A stretch of DNA of 64,000 nucleotides from SHZI01 sp031395645 (GCA_031395645.1 JANNJM010000078.1:25259-89258), one strand, 5' to 3'; positions 49,342 through 58,329 are shown, counted from the stretch's first letter. Made by a program: numbers and translations. Notes: a model not told the origin generated them from the sequence alone.

Positions 49342-51594
49342 ATGCGCTGCTCCAGCCCGCTAGCTCTTATTTATGCAGTTCTGCTGGCGGGACTGCTTGC
49401 CGGTACTGTACCCGCGGTCGCTGAACCTGCGGAAACGGCCGCCGCCGTTGCCCAGGCGACGCCCCATCGCCCGCGGATCGGCCTGGCCCTCTCTGGCGGC
49501 GGCGCCCGCGGCACCGCCCATATCGGCGTGCTCGAGGCCCTCGAGGAAATGCACATTCCGGTGGATTACATCGCTGGCACCAGCATGGGCGCGGTCGTCG
49601 GCGGGTTTTATGCCAGCGGCATGAGCACGCGGGAAATCCGTGCGCTGCTCAAGGATATTGACTGGGTCGCGATCTTCAATGACCGTAGTCCGCGCATCGA
49701 CAAATCGTTTCGCCGCAAGCAGGACGAGGATCTCGATCTGGTGAATGCCCGCGTCGGCTTCAACGACGGCAGCATTCAGCTGCCTGGCGGCGTGATCCAG
49801 GGCCAGAAGCTCGAACTGCTGTTCGCCAAGTACACGCTGCCGGTCGCGAACATCGAGGACTTCGATGAACTGATGATTCCCTACCGGGCGGTGGCGGCAG
49901 ACCTCGTGACGGGCGAGGCCGTGGCGCTCAAATCCGGCAGCCTGGCCAGATCCATGCGGGCCAGCATGTCGATTCCGGGAGCTATCACACCCGCTGAAAT
50001 CGACGATCGGGTGCTGGTGGATGGTGGCATTGCGATGAACCTGCCGGTCGACGTCGTGCGGCAGATGGGCGCGGAGATCGTGATTGCGGTCGACATCTCA
50101 ACACCGTTGCGCACCCGGAAGGACGTCGGCTCTGTACTCGCGATCACTGATCAGCTGAGCAACTTCCTGACTCGCCGCGGCACCGAGGTGCAGCTTGCCA
50201 GGCTGCGCAACGGGGATGTACTCGTCGTGCCCGACCTGGGCGACATTGCGACTGCCGACTTCGCGCGCGTGGACGAGGCGATACCCACCGGAGCAACCGC
50301 GGTCAAACTGAAGGCCGATGAACTGGCGCGCCTCGCAATGGCCCCGCAGGAATATGCAGCCTGGCGCGCTGAACGGATTGCCGCGCAGACCCGCATGGAT
50401 GACAAACCGGTTATCAACTTTGTACGCCTCAACAACAACTCGCGGGTGGCGGACGAAGTGATCGAGGCCCGGCTTCGTGGCATCAAGCTCGGCGAACCGC
50501 TCGATACGGTCAAGCTCGAGAAAGCCATCAGCAAGGTTTATGGCCTCGAACTGTTCGAGCGCGTGACCTACTCGCTCGTTACCGAAGACCTGCAGACCGG
50601 GATCGAGATTGACGTTTCAGAGAGGCGCTGGGGACCCAACTACCTGCAGTTCGGCCTGTCCGCCAGCGCTTCAAACAGCGATGAAGCCCGGGCAGCGCTG
50701 TCGGTGAGCTACCTGCGCACCGCCATGAACACGCGCGGCGCCGAACTGCGGACCACGTTGACGGCGGGCGACGAACCGGCACTGGTGTTTGATTACTACC
50801 AGCCGCTGGCGCGCGACGCCGCGTTTTTCATTGCGCCAAAGATCGGCGTGGCCTCGGTTCTGAACGGCGTGTACGACGCGGGCATCCGGGTGGCTGAGGC
50901 ACGTTTTCGCGGCATCCTTTTCGATATTGGCGTGGGTCGCGAAATCGGCGCGTGGGGCGAGATCCGTGCCGGGTACCAGCGTGGCCATGGCAATAGCGAT
51001 ATCGTTTCCGGCGAACGCACGCTGCTCGACGAGGACGAGTTTGACATCGGCAATCTCTTCCTGCGCTTCTCCGTGGACAACCAGAACGACGCCAATTTTC
51101 CGAATCACGGCACGCGCGGCAAGCTGGAATGGCTGGCATCCCGGGAATCCGTGGGTGCAGATCAGAATTTTGACCAGCTGCTGCTTGACGTCGGCCAGGC
51201 CCGCACGTGGGGCCGCTACTCCTTGCTTGGAGGCTTCAGCTACCTGCAGACCGTGGACGGCGAGGCCCCCCTGGTGAGCCAGTTTCGGCTGGGCGGCTTC
51301 ACGTCGCTGTCGGGGTACGTGGAAAATGAGCTGACCGGCCAGGATGCCAGCCGGCTGTTTCTCGCCGGCTACCGGCGCATCGGCGACCTCGCCCTCCTCC
51401 CTCTTTACGGCGGCGTTACGGCGGAGTACGGCAACGTCTGGCAGACCGGCGAGGAGCTCAGCTTCAGTGACGGCATCGCTGCCGGTTCACTGTGGGTCGG
51501 TGCCGACACCCCGCTCGGTCCCGTCTACGTCGCCTATGGGCGCGCCGAGGGCGGACTGAGCGCGATCTATCTGCTGGTGGGGAGGATTTTTTGA
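49342..51594 (+). CDS. Patatin-like phospholipase, type Vd autotransporter
   Basis: 750 residues. Signal peptide (to about 27); patatin domain (about 45-330) with oxyanion motif GGGARG (52-57), nucleophile Ser81 in GTSMG and the Asp227 of LVDGG; a POTRA-like domain (about 350-430) and a C-terminal 16-stranded Omp85-type barrel ending in Phe. This is the PlpD layout of type Vd secretion, in which the phospholipase domain is carried across the outer membrane. The ATG was set at MRCSS; the much longer open frame upstream is antisense to the SDR gene. It converges with ychF, 3 bp apart. Confidence 0.92.
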   Translation: MRCSSPLALIYAVLLAGLLAGTVPAVAEPAETAAAVAQATPHRPRIGLALSGGGARGTAHIGVLEALEEMHIPVDYIAGTSMGAVVGGFYASGMSTREIRALLKDIDWVAIFNDRSPRIDKSFRRKQDEDLDLVNARVGFNDGSIQLPGGVIQGQKLELLFAKYTLPVANIEDFDELMIPYRAVAADLVTGEAVALKSGSLARSMRASMSIPGAITPAEIDDRVLVDGGIAMNLPVDVVRQMGAEIVIAVDISTPLRTRKDVGSVLAITDQLSNFLTRRGTEVQLARLRNGDVLVVPDLGDIATADFARVDEAIPTGATAVKLKADELARLAMAPQEYAAWRAERIAAQTRMDDKPVINFVRLNNNSRVADEVIEARLRGIKLGEPLDTVKLEKAISKVYGLELFERVTYSLVTEDLQTGIEIDVSERRWGPNYLQFGLSASASNSDEARAALSVSYLRTAMNTRGAELRTTLTAGDEPALVFDYYQPLARDAAFFIAPKIGVASVLNGVYDAGIRVAEARFRGILFDIGVGREIGAWGEIRAGYQRGHGNSDIVSGERTLLDEDEFDIGNLFLRFSVDNQNDANFPNHGTRGKLEWLASRESVGADQNFDQLLLDVGQARTWGRYSLLGGFSYLQTVDGEAPLVSQFRLGGFTSLSGYVENELTGQDASRLFLAGYRRIGDLALLPLYGGVTAEYGNVWQTGEELSFSDGIAAGSLWVGADTPLGPVYVAYGRAEGGLSAIYLLVGRIF

Positions 51595-51597
51595 CTC

Positions 51598-52689
51598 CTA
51601 CACGTTGAAGCGGAAGTGGACCACGTCGCCCTCGTGCATGACGTATTCCTTGCCCTCGAGGCGCAGACGGCCGGCTTCCTTCGCCCCCTGCTCGCCACTG
51701 CCGGCGATGTAGTCGGCAAACGCAATCACCTCGGCGCGGATGAAGCCTTTTTCGAAGTCCGTGTGAATCACGCCGGCAGCCTGGGGCGCGGTATCGCCGA
51801 CGTGAATCGTCCAGGCGCGGGTCTCCTTTGGCCCCACCGTAAAGTAGGTTTGCAGGCCGAGTAAACGATACCCCGCCAGGATCACCCGATTGAGCCCGGG
51901 TTCCTGCAGATTGAGGTCATCGAGGAACGCCTGCTTGTCGGCGTCCTCGAGCTGGGCAATCTCCGCCTCGATCGCGGCACAGACGACGACCACTTCGGCG
52001 CCATCCGAGAGCGCATGGGCACGGACCTTGTCCACAAAGGCGTTGCCCTTGAGGCCGCTCTCATCGACATTGGCCACGTACATCACGGGCTTGGCGGTGA
52101 GCAGGAACATCTCGGCAACAGCCTGCCTGTGTTCCTCCGGTACCGGGAATGTTCTCGCCGGCTGTCCGCTGTCGAGGTGGCTCCGGAGTTTCTGCAGCAG
52201 ATCCCGTCGGGCCACGTCCTCCTTCTTGCCGGCCTTGGCTGCTTTCTCGGCCTTGTCTGCCGCCTTCTCCACGCCGGCGAAATCCGCCAGCAGGAGCTCG
52301 GTGTTGATCACCTCAATGTCATGGATGGGATCGATCCGGCCCGCGACGTGCACGACGTCGTCGTTTTCGAAGCAGCGCACCACGTGGGCGATGGCATGGG
52401 TCTCCCGGATGTTGGCGAGAAACTTGTTGCCCAGCCCCTCGCCTTTGGACGCACCCGCGACGAGCCCGGCGATATCGACGAACTCGACGGTGGCCGGCAG
52501 GATTTTCTCCGACCGGGCAATGGCCGCGAGCGGCTTCAGTCGTGCGTCGGGCACAGCCACGACGCCCACATTCGGATCGATGGTGCAGAACGGGTAGTTC
52601 TCGGCGGCGATGCCTGCCGCCGTCAGCGCGTTGAAGAGAGTGGACTTACCGACGTTGGGCAAGCCGACGATGCCGCATTGAATGGCCAT
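51598..52689 (-). CDS. ychF: Ribosome-binding ATPase YchF
   Basis: 363 residues, the standard YchF size. P-loop GLPNVGKST near the N-terminus, G3-type DIAGLVAGASKGEGLGN, the nucleotide-specificity segment YVANVDE (Asn-x-x-Glu, giving ATP over GTP preference), coiled-coil with AEKAAKAGKKEDVARRDLL, and the C-terminal TGS domain ending VHFRFNV. YchF binds ribosomes and regulates stress responses. In other gammaproteobacteria it directly follows pth; here 4 kb of other genes lie between. Confidence 0.96.
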   Translation of the reverse strand: MAIQCGIVGLPNVGKSTLFNALTAAGIAAENYPFCTIDPNVGVVAVPDARLKPLAAIARSEKILPATVEFVDIAGLVAGASKGEGLGNKFLANIRETHAIAHVVRCFENDDVVHVAGRIDPIHDIEVINTELLLADFAGVEKAADKAEKAAKAGKKEDVARRDLLQKLRSHLDSGQPARTFPVPEEHRQAVAEMFLLTAKPVMYVANVDESGLKGNAFVDKVRAHALSDGAEVVVVCAAIEAEIAQLEDADKQAFLDDLNLQEPGLNRVILAGYRLLGLQTYFTVGPKETRAWTIHVGDTAPQAAGVIHTDFEKGFIRAEVIAFADYIAGSGEQGAKEAGRLRLEGKEYVMHEGDVVHFRFNV

Positions 52690-52764
52690 GAACGGGAACC
52701 GGAACGGAAGCGGGGCGCCATGATACCCGGCCCGCGGCCCGGGTCCCCGCTATCGGTGGCGCTG

Positions 52765-55182
52765 TTAGCGTCGGTGCTCGTTGCGGTTCTCGTTACGGTC
52801 TTGGCGCGCCTGTCGACCGATGTCGTGGCTGCGCTCCCGCGCGTCGCGGGAGGCCGGCAGCGAAGGGCCGTCCCGGGGCACGGCCCGATTGCCCCAGCCA
52901 CCGCTCGGCGGCGGGCGGGCCCCCGGCTCAGGCCTGAAGTCGCGGGCGCTGCCCGGGGACTGCGGCGCGGGGATCTGCCGACGGACTTCCACGGGCGGGG
53001 ACGGGCGGAAGGCGGGTGGCGGCGCGGACGTTGGCGCCGTGGTCGGTTCTCGCCCGCCACTGGGTCCATTGCCGGGTCTATTGCCGGGTCTATTGCCGGG
53101 CCGGTTGTCGGGCCGGACGCCCGGCTCCCGCTCGGGAGACATACGCCACTGGCGGTTTTCCCGGGACTGCCACCCGTCCCGCGTCAGGCGGTGGGGCATC
53201 CCTTCCCGGTCCACGTAGACGTTGTTCCGTGCCTGGTTCTGCGGTCGCGGTACGGGCTGCGTGTCCCGCCGGTCGGGCCGGAACCCGCGTCCAACTTCTG
53301 GCTGAACTTCTGGCCGACCTGTGGGCCGAACCGCAGGCCGGGCGCCCGGTTGCGCGTAGATATTGCTCCGGGGCTGCGCGCCGATCTGCCGGCGGTCGGG
53401 CGGACGAAATCCGCGGCGGGGTTCCGGCCTGTAGTGGTCGCGCGGCGGCCGATAACCGCCCGGCCCGAACCAGCCACCGGTGTGTTGCCCGGACCAGAAC
53501 CCTGTGTTGTAGCCATCCCAGTAGCCGTCCCGATAGCCCGGACGATAGCCGTGGCGCCAGCCGCCCCAGCCCCCGCCCCAGCCGGACGAAAAGCTCAGCC
53601 AGCCGGCGCTCCAGCTCATGCCGTAGCCCCAGCCGGACCAGGGGTTGTAGTGCATGTCGAAGCCCCAGGTGCGGGGCCGCGGGTAGTAGCCGGCAGGACC
53701 CAGCCAGGGGCTGTAGTAGTAGCCCGTGCCGTAGACCAGCGCCCCGCGATAGGGAAAGGCCCACGTGTAGCCCGGCAGGTAGCCCACATAGACCACCTCC
53801 GGCGTGTAGTCGTAGATGTACACGTACTTCACGTTGTAGGCCGGGCTGCTCGGCGGGATATTCGCCACCTCCTCCGGCCGCGAATCGGCCACCGCCCAGG
53901 GACCCCAGGCAGAATCCGAGACGTACCAGATGCCCTGGTCGACCGCGTAGTAACGGTCCCGGACTTTCAGGACCTGCGCGGTCGTATTGCGCGCATAGAG
54001 AAGCGAAGTACCAGGAATTTCGTCGAAGCGGGGCGTGCCGTCATAGGTCACGCTGAAATTCGCCTCGCGGCGTAGTACTGCCGAGGTCTGCGGAATCATG
54101 GCGTCCATGATTGCGTCCTTGGCTTCCTCGGTGTCGGGCACGTGCGCGAGCACTTCGGCCTTGTCAGACTTGCGCGGCACCGCTGCAAACGCCTTGGGGA
54201 CACGCGTGGGCTCCACATAGCTCCAGCGACCCGTGAGCGACGGCGCCTGAAACCAGCGGCCTGACAACACCACGTAGTACTGCTTCGTCGCAACTTCCAG
54301 GAAAAGGTCGCTGTCGGTATTGGTGACGTAGAGCAAGTCGTCGCCCACGAGCGGTCGATACTGGGGCTCCCCGTCGGTCGAGATGAGTTCGGCAGGCTCG
54401 GTCGTCACGATGATCTCGGCTTTCCGCAAGGCAGCGGCAGGCACACCTGCCCCTGGGTCCAGCGGCGCGTCGTCCGTCGTCCTGGCAAACAACCCGGCAA
54501 TGCCCTGCGGGGCGGAATTGCGTGCGGTCCAGCGGCCACCGGGCAGCTCGCGGGTCGTAAACCAGACTTCCGAACCGAACAGCCAGTAGTCCCTCGTTGC
54601 CGGATCGAAGACGATCGGAAAAGGCGTATTGATCACCCGCTGATAGGGCGTGCCGGCAATCCCCTGCAGCCGGGGCTCGCCATCAATGGTGACGAGAATT
54701 GCCGGCCGGTTGCGGTAGATGATGGTTGGCGGGGTATTGCGAAAATCTGCCGTATCGGACCCCGATTCGGCTTCGAGACCGGCACGCAGCTCCGAGAGTG
54801 GGAATCCCAGCTCCCAATTCGGCGCTGCCCGCTCAATGAGCGCGGTGAGTTCCCGCACTTCCTGCTCGCTCGCATCCGGAAACCGCGCCCGCTCGATCAC
54901 GAGTGTCTGGATACGGGCTGAATCCTCGTCGCGATCGACGTCGAGTGTTGCAGCCACCCAGAGGGCGCCGAACTCGGGCGGCCTGCCCGGACGCTTGATG
55001 GACACGGCAATGCGCGCCTTCGCCTCGATGCCCTCGAGTGCATCCACCTGGGGCTGATAGAGCACGATCGTGGCGTCGCCGGACCGGACTTCCCGGGGCC
55101 AGCCGGCAGCGGCCGCGCCTGCAGCGTACAGACCCAGAAGCGGAATCAATAGCAGAACGGCAATCGCGCGTTTAACAGTCAT
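52765..55182 (-). CDS. Large secreted Tyr/Trp/Gly-rich protein (paralogue B)
   Basis: 805 residues, a diverged paralogue of 32322-34511 with the same order: leader ending AAAAG, WFQAPSLTGRWSYVEPTR and SDSAWGPWAVADSRPEE repeats, the Tyr/Trp/Gly stretch VVYVGYLPGYTWAFPYRGAL, and a Pro/Arg-rich tail containing several NRPG repeats. The ATG giving MTVKRAIA was chosen; the longer open frame upstream is antisense to the methionine synthase. Function unknown. It interrupts the pth-ychF order, so its insertion is likely secondary. Confidence 0.8.
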   Translation of the reverse strand: MTVKRAIAVLLLIPLLGLYAAGAAAAGWPREVRSGDATIVLYQPQVDALEGIEAKARIAVSIKRPGRPPEFGALWVAATLDVDRDEDSARIQTLVIERARFPDASEQEVRELTALIERAAPNWELGFPLSELRAGLEAESGSDTADFRNTPPTIIYRNRPAILVTIDGEPRLQGIAGTPYQRVINTPFPIVFDPATRDYWLFGSEVWFTTRELPGGRWTARNSAPQGIAGLFARTTDDAPLDPGAGVPAAALRKAEIIVTTEPAELISTDGEPQYRPLVGDDLLYVTNTDSDLFLEVATKQYYVVLSGRWFQAPSLTGRWSYVEPTRVPKAFAAVPRKSDKAEVLAHVPDTEEAKDAIMDAMIPQTSAVLRREANFSVTYDGTPRFDEIPGTSLLYARNTTAQVLKVRDRYYAVDQGIWYVSDSAWGPWAVADSRPEEVANIPPSSPAYNVKYVYIYDYTPEVVYVGYLPGYTWAFPYRGALVYGTGYYYSPWLGPAGYYPRPRTWGFDMHYNPWSGWGYGMSWSAGWLSFSSGWGGGWGGWRHGYRPGYRDGYWDGYNTGFWSGQHTGGWFGPGGYRPPRDHYRPEPRRGFRPPDRRQIGAQPRSNIYAQPGARPAVRPTGRPEVQPEVGRGFRPDRRDTQPVPRPQNQARNNVYVDREGMPHRLTRDGWQSRENRQWRMSPEREPGVRPDNRPGNRPGNRPGNGPSGGREPTTAPTSAPPPAFRPSPPVEVRRQIPAPQSPGSARDFRPEPGARPPPSGGWGNRAVPRDGPSLPASRDARERSHDIGRQARQDRNENRNEHRR

Positions 55183-55296
55183 GGGCAACCTCTCTCTCAA
55201 TTTCAGTCTAGACCCCTGAACCTGAACAAATACTGCAAATTCCGGCGGTCCCGCTTTGCTAGGATTGCTGCCAGACCGCACTTCAAGGGCCTGCCC

Positions 55297-56319
55297 ATGC
55301 TCGAGACCTCCATAGCCGGCAGCCTGCCCCGCCCCGACTGGCTGGCGGAGCCGGAAACCCTGAAAGGCGCCTGGAAGCTTAAGGGCCAGGCCCTCGAGGA
55401 TGGCAAGCGCAAGGCGGCCGCCGACTGGCTGCGCCACCAGGAAGAGGCGGGCATTCGCATCGTTACCAACGGTGAAGTGTTTCGCACGCATTTCGTCCAC
55501 GGGTTCCTCGAGGGACTGACCGGCATCGACTGGCAGAAGATGACGCGGATGGGCATCCGCAATAACCGCTACGAACTGGACGTGCCGACCGTCGTCGGCC
55601 CGTTGTCCCGACCCGCGCCGGTGCATCTCGACGAAGTGCGCTACAGCCGCGCCCAGACGCCGGCGAAGTTCAAGTTCACCTTGCCCGGCCCGATGACCAT
55701 CTGCGACACGATTGCCGACGGCTACTACGGCAGTCGGCCAGAGATGGCACTGGCCTTCGCCGACATCCTCAATGCGGAAGCGAAGGAACTGGAGGCTGCT
55801 GGTGTTGACGTGATCCAGTTCGATGAGCCGGCCTTCAATGTCTTCCTTACCGAGGTGAAAGACTGGGGCATCGAGGCGCTGCACCGGGCGATTGACGGCC
55901 TCAAGTGCACCACCGCCGTGCACATCTGTTACGGCTATGGCATCCAGGCCAATCTGGACTGGAAAAAATCGCTTGGCAGTGAGTGGCGCCAGTACGAGGA
56001 GATTTTTCCGGCACTCAACGCGAGCCGTATTGATCAGATCTCCCTCGAGTGCGCCGGCTCCAACGTACCCCTGTCCCTGTTGCGGCTCCTGCCCGACAAG
56101 CAGCTGATGGTGGGCGCGATCCAGGTCACCGGCGACCGCGTGGAATCGCCAGCCGAGGTGGCGGGGACCCTGCGGGCGGCTGCGGCGCACGTGGAACGGG
56201 AGAGGATCCTGCCGTGCACGAACTGCGGCATGGCTCCCATTGCCTATGACGCTGCCCTGGGTAAACTGAAGTCACTGGGTGCTGGCGCGGAATTGTTCCG
56301 GAAGGAACTGAAGAGCTGA
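55297..56319 (+). CDS. Cobalamin-independent methionine synthase, core type
   Basis: 340 residues corresponding to the C-terminal catalytic half of MetE: GSLPRPDW, the IVTNGE motif, LPGPMTICDTIADGYYG, and zinc ligands in AVHICYGYG, ISLECAG and LPCTNCGM. Short core-MetE enzymes lack the N-terminal half of classical MetE and in some organisms take methyl groups from corrinoid proteins instead of methyltetrahydrofolate. Donor not determinable here. Co-oriented with the small gene after it, 3 nt apart. Confidence 0.88.
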   Translation: MLETSIAGSLPRPDWLAEPETLKGAWKLKGQALEDGKRKAAADWLRHQEEAGIRIVTNGEVFRTHFVHGFLEGLTGIDWQKMTRMGIRNNRYELDVPTVVGPLSRPAPVHLDEVRYSRAQTPAKFKFTLPGPMTICDTIADGYYGSRPEMALAFADILNAEAKELEAAGVDVIQFDEPAFNVFLTEVKDWGIEALHRAIDGLKCTTAVHICYGYGIQANLDWKKSLGSEWRQYEEIFPALNASRIDQISLECAGSNVPLSLLRLLPDKQLMVGAIQVTGDRVESPAEVAGTLRAAAAHVERERILPCTNCGMAPIAYDAALGKLKSLGAGAELFRKELKS

Positions 56320-56322
56320 ACC

Positions 56323-56733
56323 ATGCAAAACCCCGGAACCTTGATGCGGGTCTGGTTGGTGCTCGCGGCCCTGATCACGGGCCCGGCGCTCGCCCAGCCG
56401 GCTGACCAGAGCCCGAGGTACTGGTTCCTCGATCGCCTCGCGGCCAGTGATCTCGTGCCGGCCGACTGGGCACTGCTTCGGCAGAACGTCCAGCTGGCGC
56501 TCTACGAGCTGCAGGACGGCGAATCAGTCGGCTGGACCGAGCCCGTGTCGGAGCACTCCGGCAGTGTCCGCGTTGTGAGTACCGCGACCGAGAAAGACCG
56601 CGTTTGCCGGCGCTTGCGGGTGAGCGTGGACGTGGATGCGGGCAGCGACGACGGCATCTTCGAACTCTGTCGCGCAGGCCCCACTGGCTTCTGGCAGCTC
56701 ACTACCAGCACGCTGGCCTTGCATCACGACTAG
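56323..56733 (+). CDS. Secreted protein, unknown function
   Basis: 136 residues with a signal peptide ending PALAQP. The mature part has three Cys (CRRLRVSVDV and ELCRAGP) and a strand-rich end. I do not recognise a family. It starts 3 nt after the methionine synthase stop, so probably belongs to its operon, and converges with pth with 16 bp between. Confidence 0.65.
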   Translation: MQNPGTLMRVWLVLAALITGPALAQPADQSPRYWFLDRLAASDLVPADWALLRQNVQLALYELQDGESVGWTEPVSEHSGSVRVVSTATEKDRVCRRLRVSVDVDAGSDDGIFELCRAGPTGFWQLTTSTLALHHD

Positions 56734-56749
56734 CCGGCAGCGCCTGGGA

Positions 56750-57373
56750 CTAGCCGGCGGGACCGAATTCCCCGGTGGCATCGGTGCGCGGTGTAGCGGA
56801 ATGCAGCTGCTGCATGGCCCGCTCGAGGCCAAGCTCCGCCAGCAACTCAACTGCACTGATGCCGGCCTCCATCGCATCCAGGATTTGCGCGCGTTCATCT
56901 TTGCCTGGCGCGTGCAGCACGTAGTCAGTTACGAGGTCCTTGTGGCCGGGGTGTCCGATGCCAACGCGCAGGCGAAGGAAATCGGGGCCGCTGGTCGCCA
57001 GGATGTCCCGCAGGCCATTGTGCCCGCCGTGCCCGCCGCCCTTTTTCAGCCGGGCCACGCCGGGCGCCAGATCCAGTTCATCGTGAACTACTAGCAGTTG
57101 ATCGACAGTGAGTCCGTAGTAGTCGAGAACCCTGCGCACACTCTGGCCACTGCGGTTCATGAAGGTGTCGGGCTTGATCAGGCGCACGGGCCGGCCCTGC
57201 AACACGCCCCGGCACGCGTCGGCCTGCAGTTTGGCTTCAGGTGAAAAACGCCCACCGATGTGCGCCGCGAGCTGGTCTGCAAACCAGAAACCGACGTTGT
57301 GACGGTCGCCGGCGTGCTTCGGGCCCGGGTTGCCGAGGCCCACGATAACGAGGCTTTCGCTATTGCCTGCCAC
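56750..57373 (-). CDS. pth: Peptidyl-tRNA hydrolase
   Basis: 207 residues. LVIVGLGNPGPKHAGDRHNVGFWFAD contains the conserved Asn and catalytic His; IKPDTFMNRSG and VVHDELDL and KKGGGHGGHNGLRDI are family hallmarks. It releases peptidyl-tRNA from abortive translation. The start codon is GTG, and no Shine-Dalgarno sequence can be found in front of it because the space to rplY is filled by a REP-type hairpin. Follows rplY on the same strand. Confidence 0.95.
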   Translation of the reverse strand: MAGNSESLVIVGLGNPGPKHAGDRHNVGFWFADQLAAHIGGRFSPEAKLQADACRGVLQGRPVRLIKPDTFMNRSGQSVRRVLDYYGLTVDQLLVVHDELDLAPGVARLKKGGGHGGHNGLRDILATSGPDFLRLRVGIGHPGHKDLVTDYVLHAPGKDERAQILDAMEAGISAVELLAELGLERAMQQLHSATPRTDATGEFGPAG

Positions 57374-57383
57374 GAAGGGAAGC

Positions 57384-57413
57384 CAGGAGCGCCTTTCCCT
57401 GAAGGCGCTCCTG
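57384..57413. repeat. REP-like hairpin between rplY and pth
   Basis: Perfect 12-bp stem CAGGAGCGCCTT/AAGGCGCTCCTG with a 6-nt loop. Shares the GGAGCGCCTTCAG-type text with the elements at 48.5 and 64 kb. Ends 10 nt before the pth start codon and could act as an mRNA structure there. Confidence 0.75.
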
Positions 57414-57421
57414 CCGCCTCA

Positions 57422-58192
57422 TTACTTCTTGTCGCCCTTCGGCGCCGGCTTTGCTGCCGCCTTGGCAGCCGCCGGCTTGGCCTTGTCGCCAGCAGCCTTG
57501 TCGCCGGCTTTATCTGCAGCCTTGTCGCCACCGGCAGCGGTCTTGTCGCCAGCAGCCGGTGCGGCGGCGGCATCAACCGTCGCGTCAGCTGCAGCCACCA
57601 CTTCCTCAACGGCGCGCAGCACGTGCACGTGCACGACTGGCAGGTCGCTGTCGGTATTGGCAGCAAAACCCGGCACCGAAACGCCCGCAGGCAACTTGAG
57701 ATCCCGGATGTGCAGCATGTCGTTCAGCTGCATGGGTGAGACGTCGATCTCGATGTACTCCGGAAGGTCCTGCGGCAGGCAGCTGATCTCAATCTCAGTG
57801 AGCAGGTGCGATACCGACGCTCCACCGAGCTTCACGCCAGGTGACAACTCTTCGTTGATGAAGTGCAGCGGAATCGTCATGCGCAGCTTCTCGGTAGCCA
57901 CGACGCGCTGAAGGTCGAGATGCAGGATGGCGCGCTTGGCGGGGTGCGCCTGGTAGTCACGAACGATGGCAGTCATGTTCTGGCCATCGAGAGTGACTGA
58001 GAGAATGCTGGAGAGAAAGGCCTCCTGCGCCATGTTCCGGTGCACGGCATTGGCGTCGAACGCCACGCCTTTTGGCGCCTGACCGCCACCATACATAATA
58101 CCCGGGATCTTGCCTTCACGACGCAGGCGGCGGCTCGCACCTTTCCCTGCATCGCGCCGGGTTTCCGCGGCGAGACTGAACTGATGTGCCAT
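57422..58192 (-). CDS. rplY: 50S ribosomal protein L25/Ctc, long-tailed
   Basis: 256 residues. N-terminal 5S rRNA-binding domain begins with AETRRDAGKGASRRLRREGK and the IPGIMYGGGQ loop; a C-terminal Ctc-type TL5 domain follows (to about 190). The last about 65 residues are Ala/Lys/Asp low-complexity (DKAAGDKAKPAAAKAAAKP), longer than in most homologues. ATG preceded by AGGAGCATTT. Binds 5S rRNA; Ctc forms are linked to stress. Follows prs on the same strand. Confidence 0.95.
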   Translation of the reverse strand: MAHQFSLAAETRRDAGKGASRRLRREGKIPGIMYGGGQAPKGVAFDANAVHRNMAQEAFLSSILSVTLDGQNMTAIVRDYQAHPAKRAILHLDLQRVVATEKLRMTIPLHFINEELSPGVKLGGASVSHLLTEIEISCLPQDLPEYIEIDVSPMQLNDMLHIRDLKLPAGVSVPGFAANTDSDLPVVHVHVLRAVEEVVAAADATVDAAAAPAAGDKTAAGGDKAADKAGDKAAGDKAKPAAAKAAAKPAPKGDKK

Positions 58193-58273
58193 AGAAATGC
58201 TCCTGATTTATTGCTCCGGATCCCCTGCGACCTAGGGACCCGACCCGAACGGGCCGCGAAGGATAGCACGGGA

Positions 58274-58326
58274 GAAATGGGGACATGCCTAATTTCTGCC
58301 TTAGAAATTAGGCATGTCCCCATTTC
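58274..58326. repeat. Perfect 24-bp inverted repeat between prs and rplY
   Basis: Arms at 58274-58297 and 58303-58326 are exact reverse complements, loop 5 nt. The text AATGGGGACATGCCTAATTT is a motif I associate with REP-associated transposase-linked repeats in proteobacteria, but this is from memory. No T-tract follows on either strand, so it is not a simple terminator. Confidence 0.85.
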
Positions 58327-58329
58327 CCC

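Noticed and set aside
53060..53110. Possible CRISPR-like spacing of short repeats
   Set aside because: The repeats are contiguous 12-bp units inside a coding frame, without spacers or cas genes; no CRISPR array was seen in the window.
52015..54075. 686-codon plus-strand frame over ychF and paralogue B
   Set aside because: Crosses two real genes on the other strand and has no motif.
58274..58326. Perfect palindrome as a rho-independent terminator
   Set aside because: No run of T follows either arm, and it lies between genes expected to be co-transcribed.
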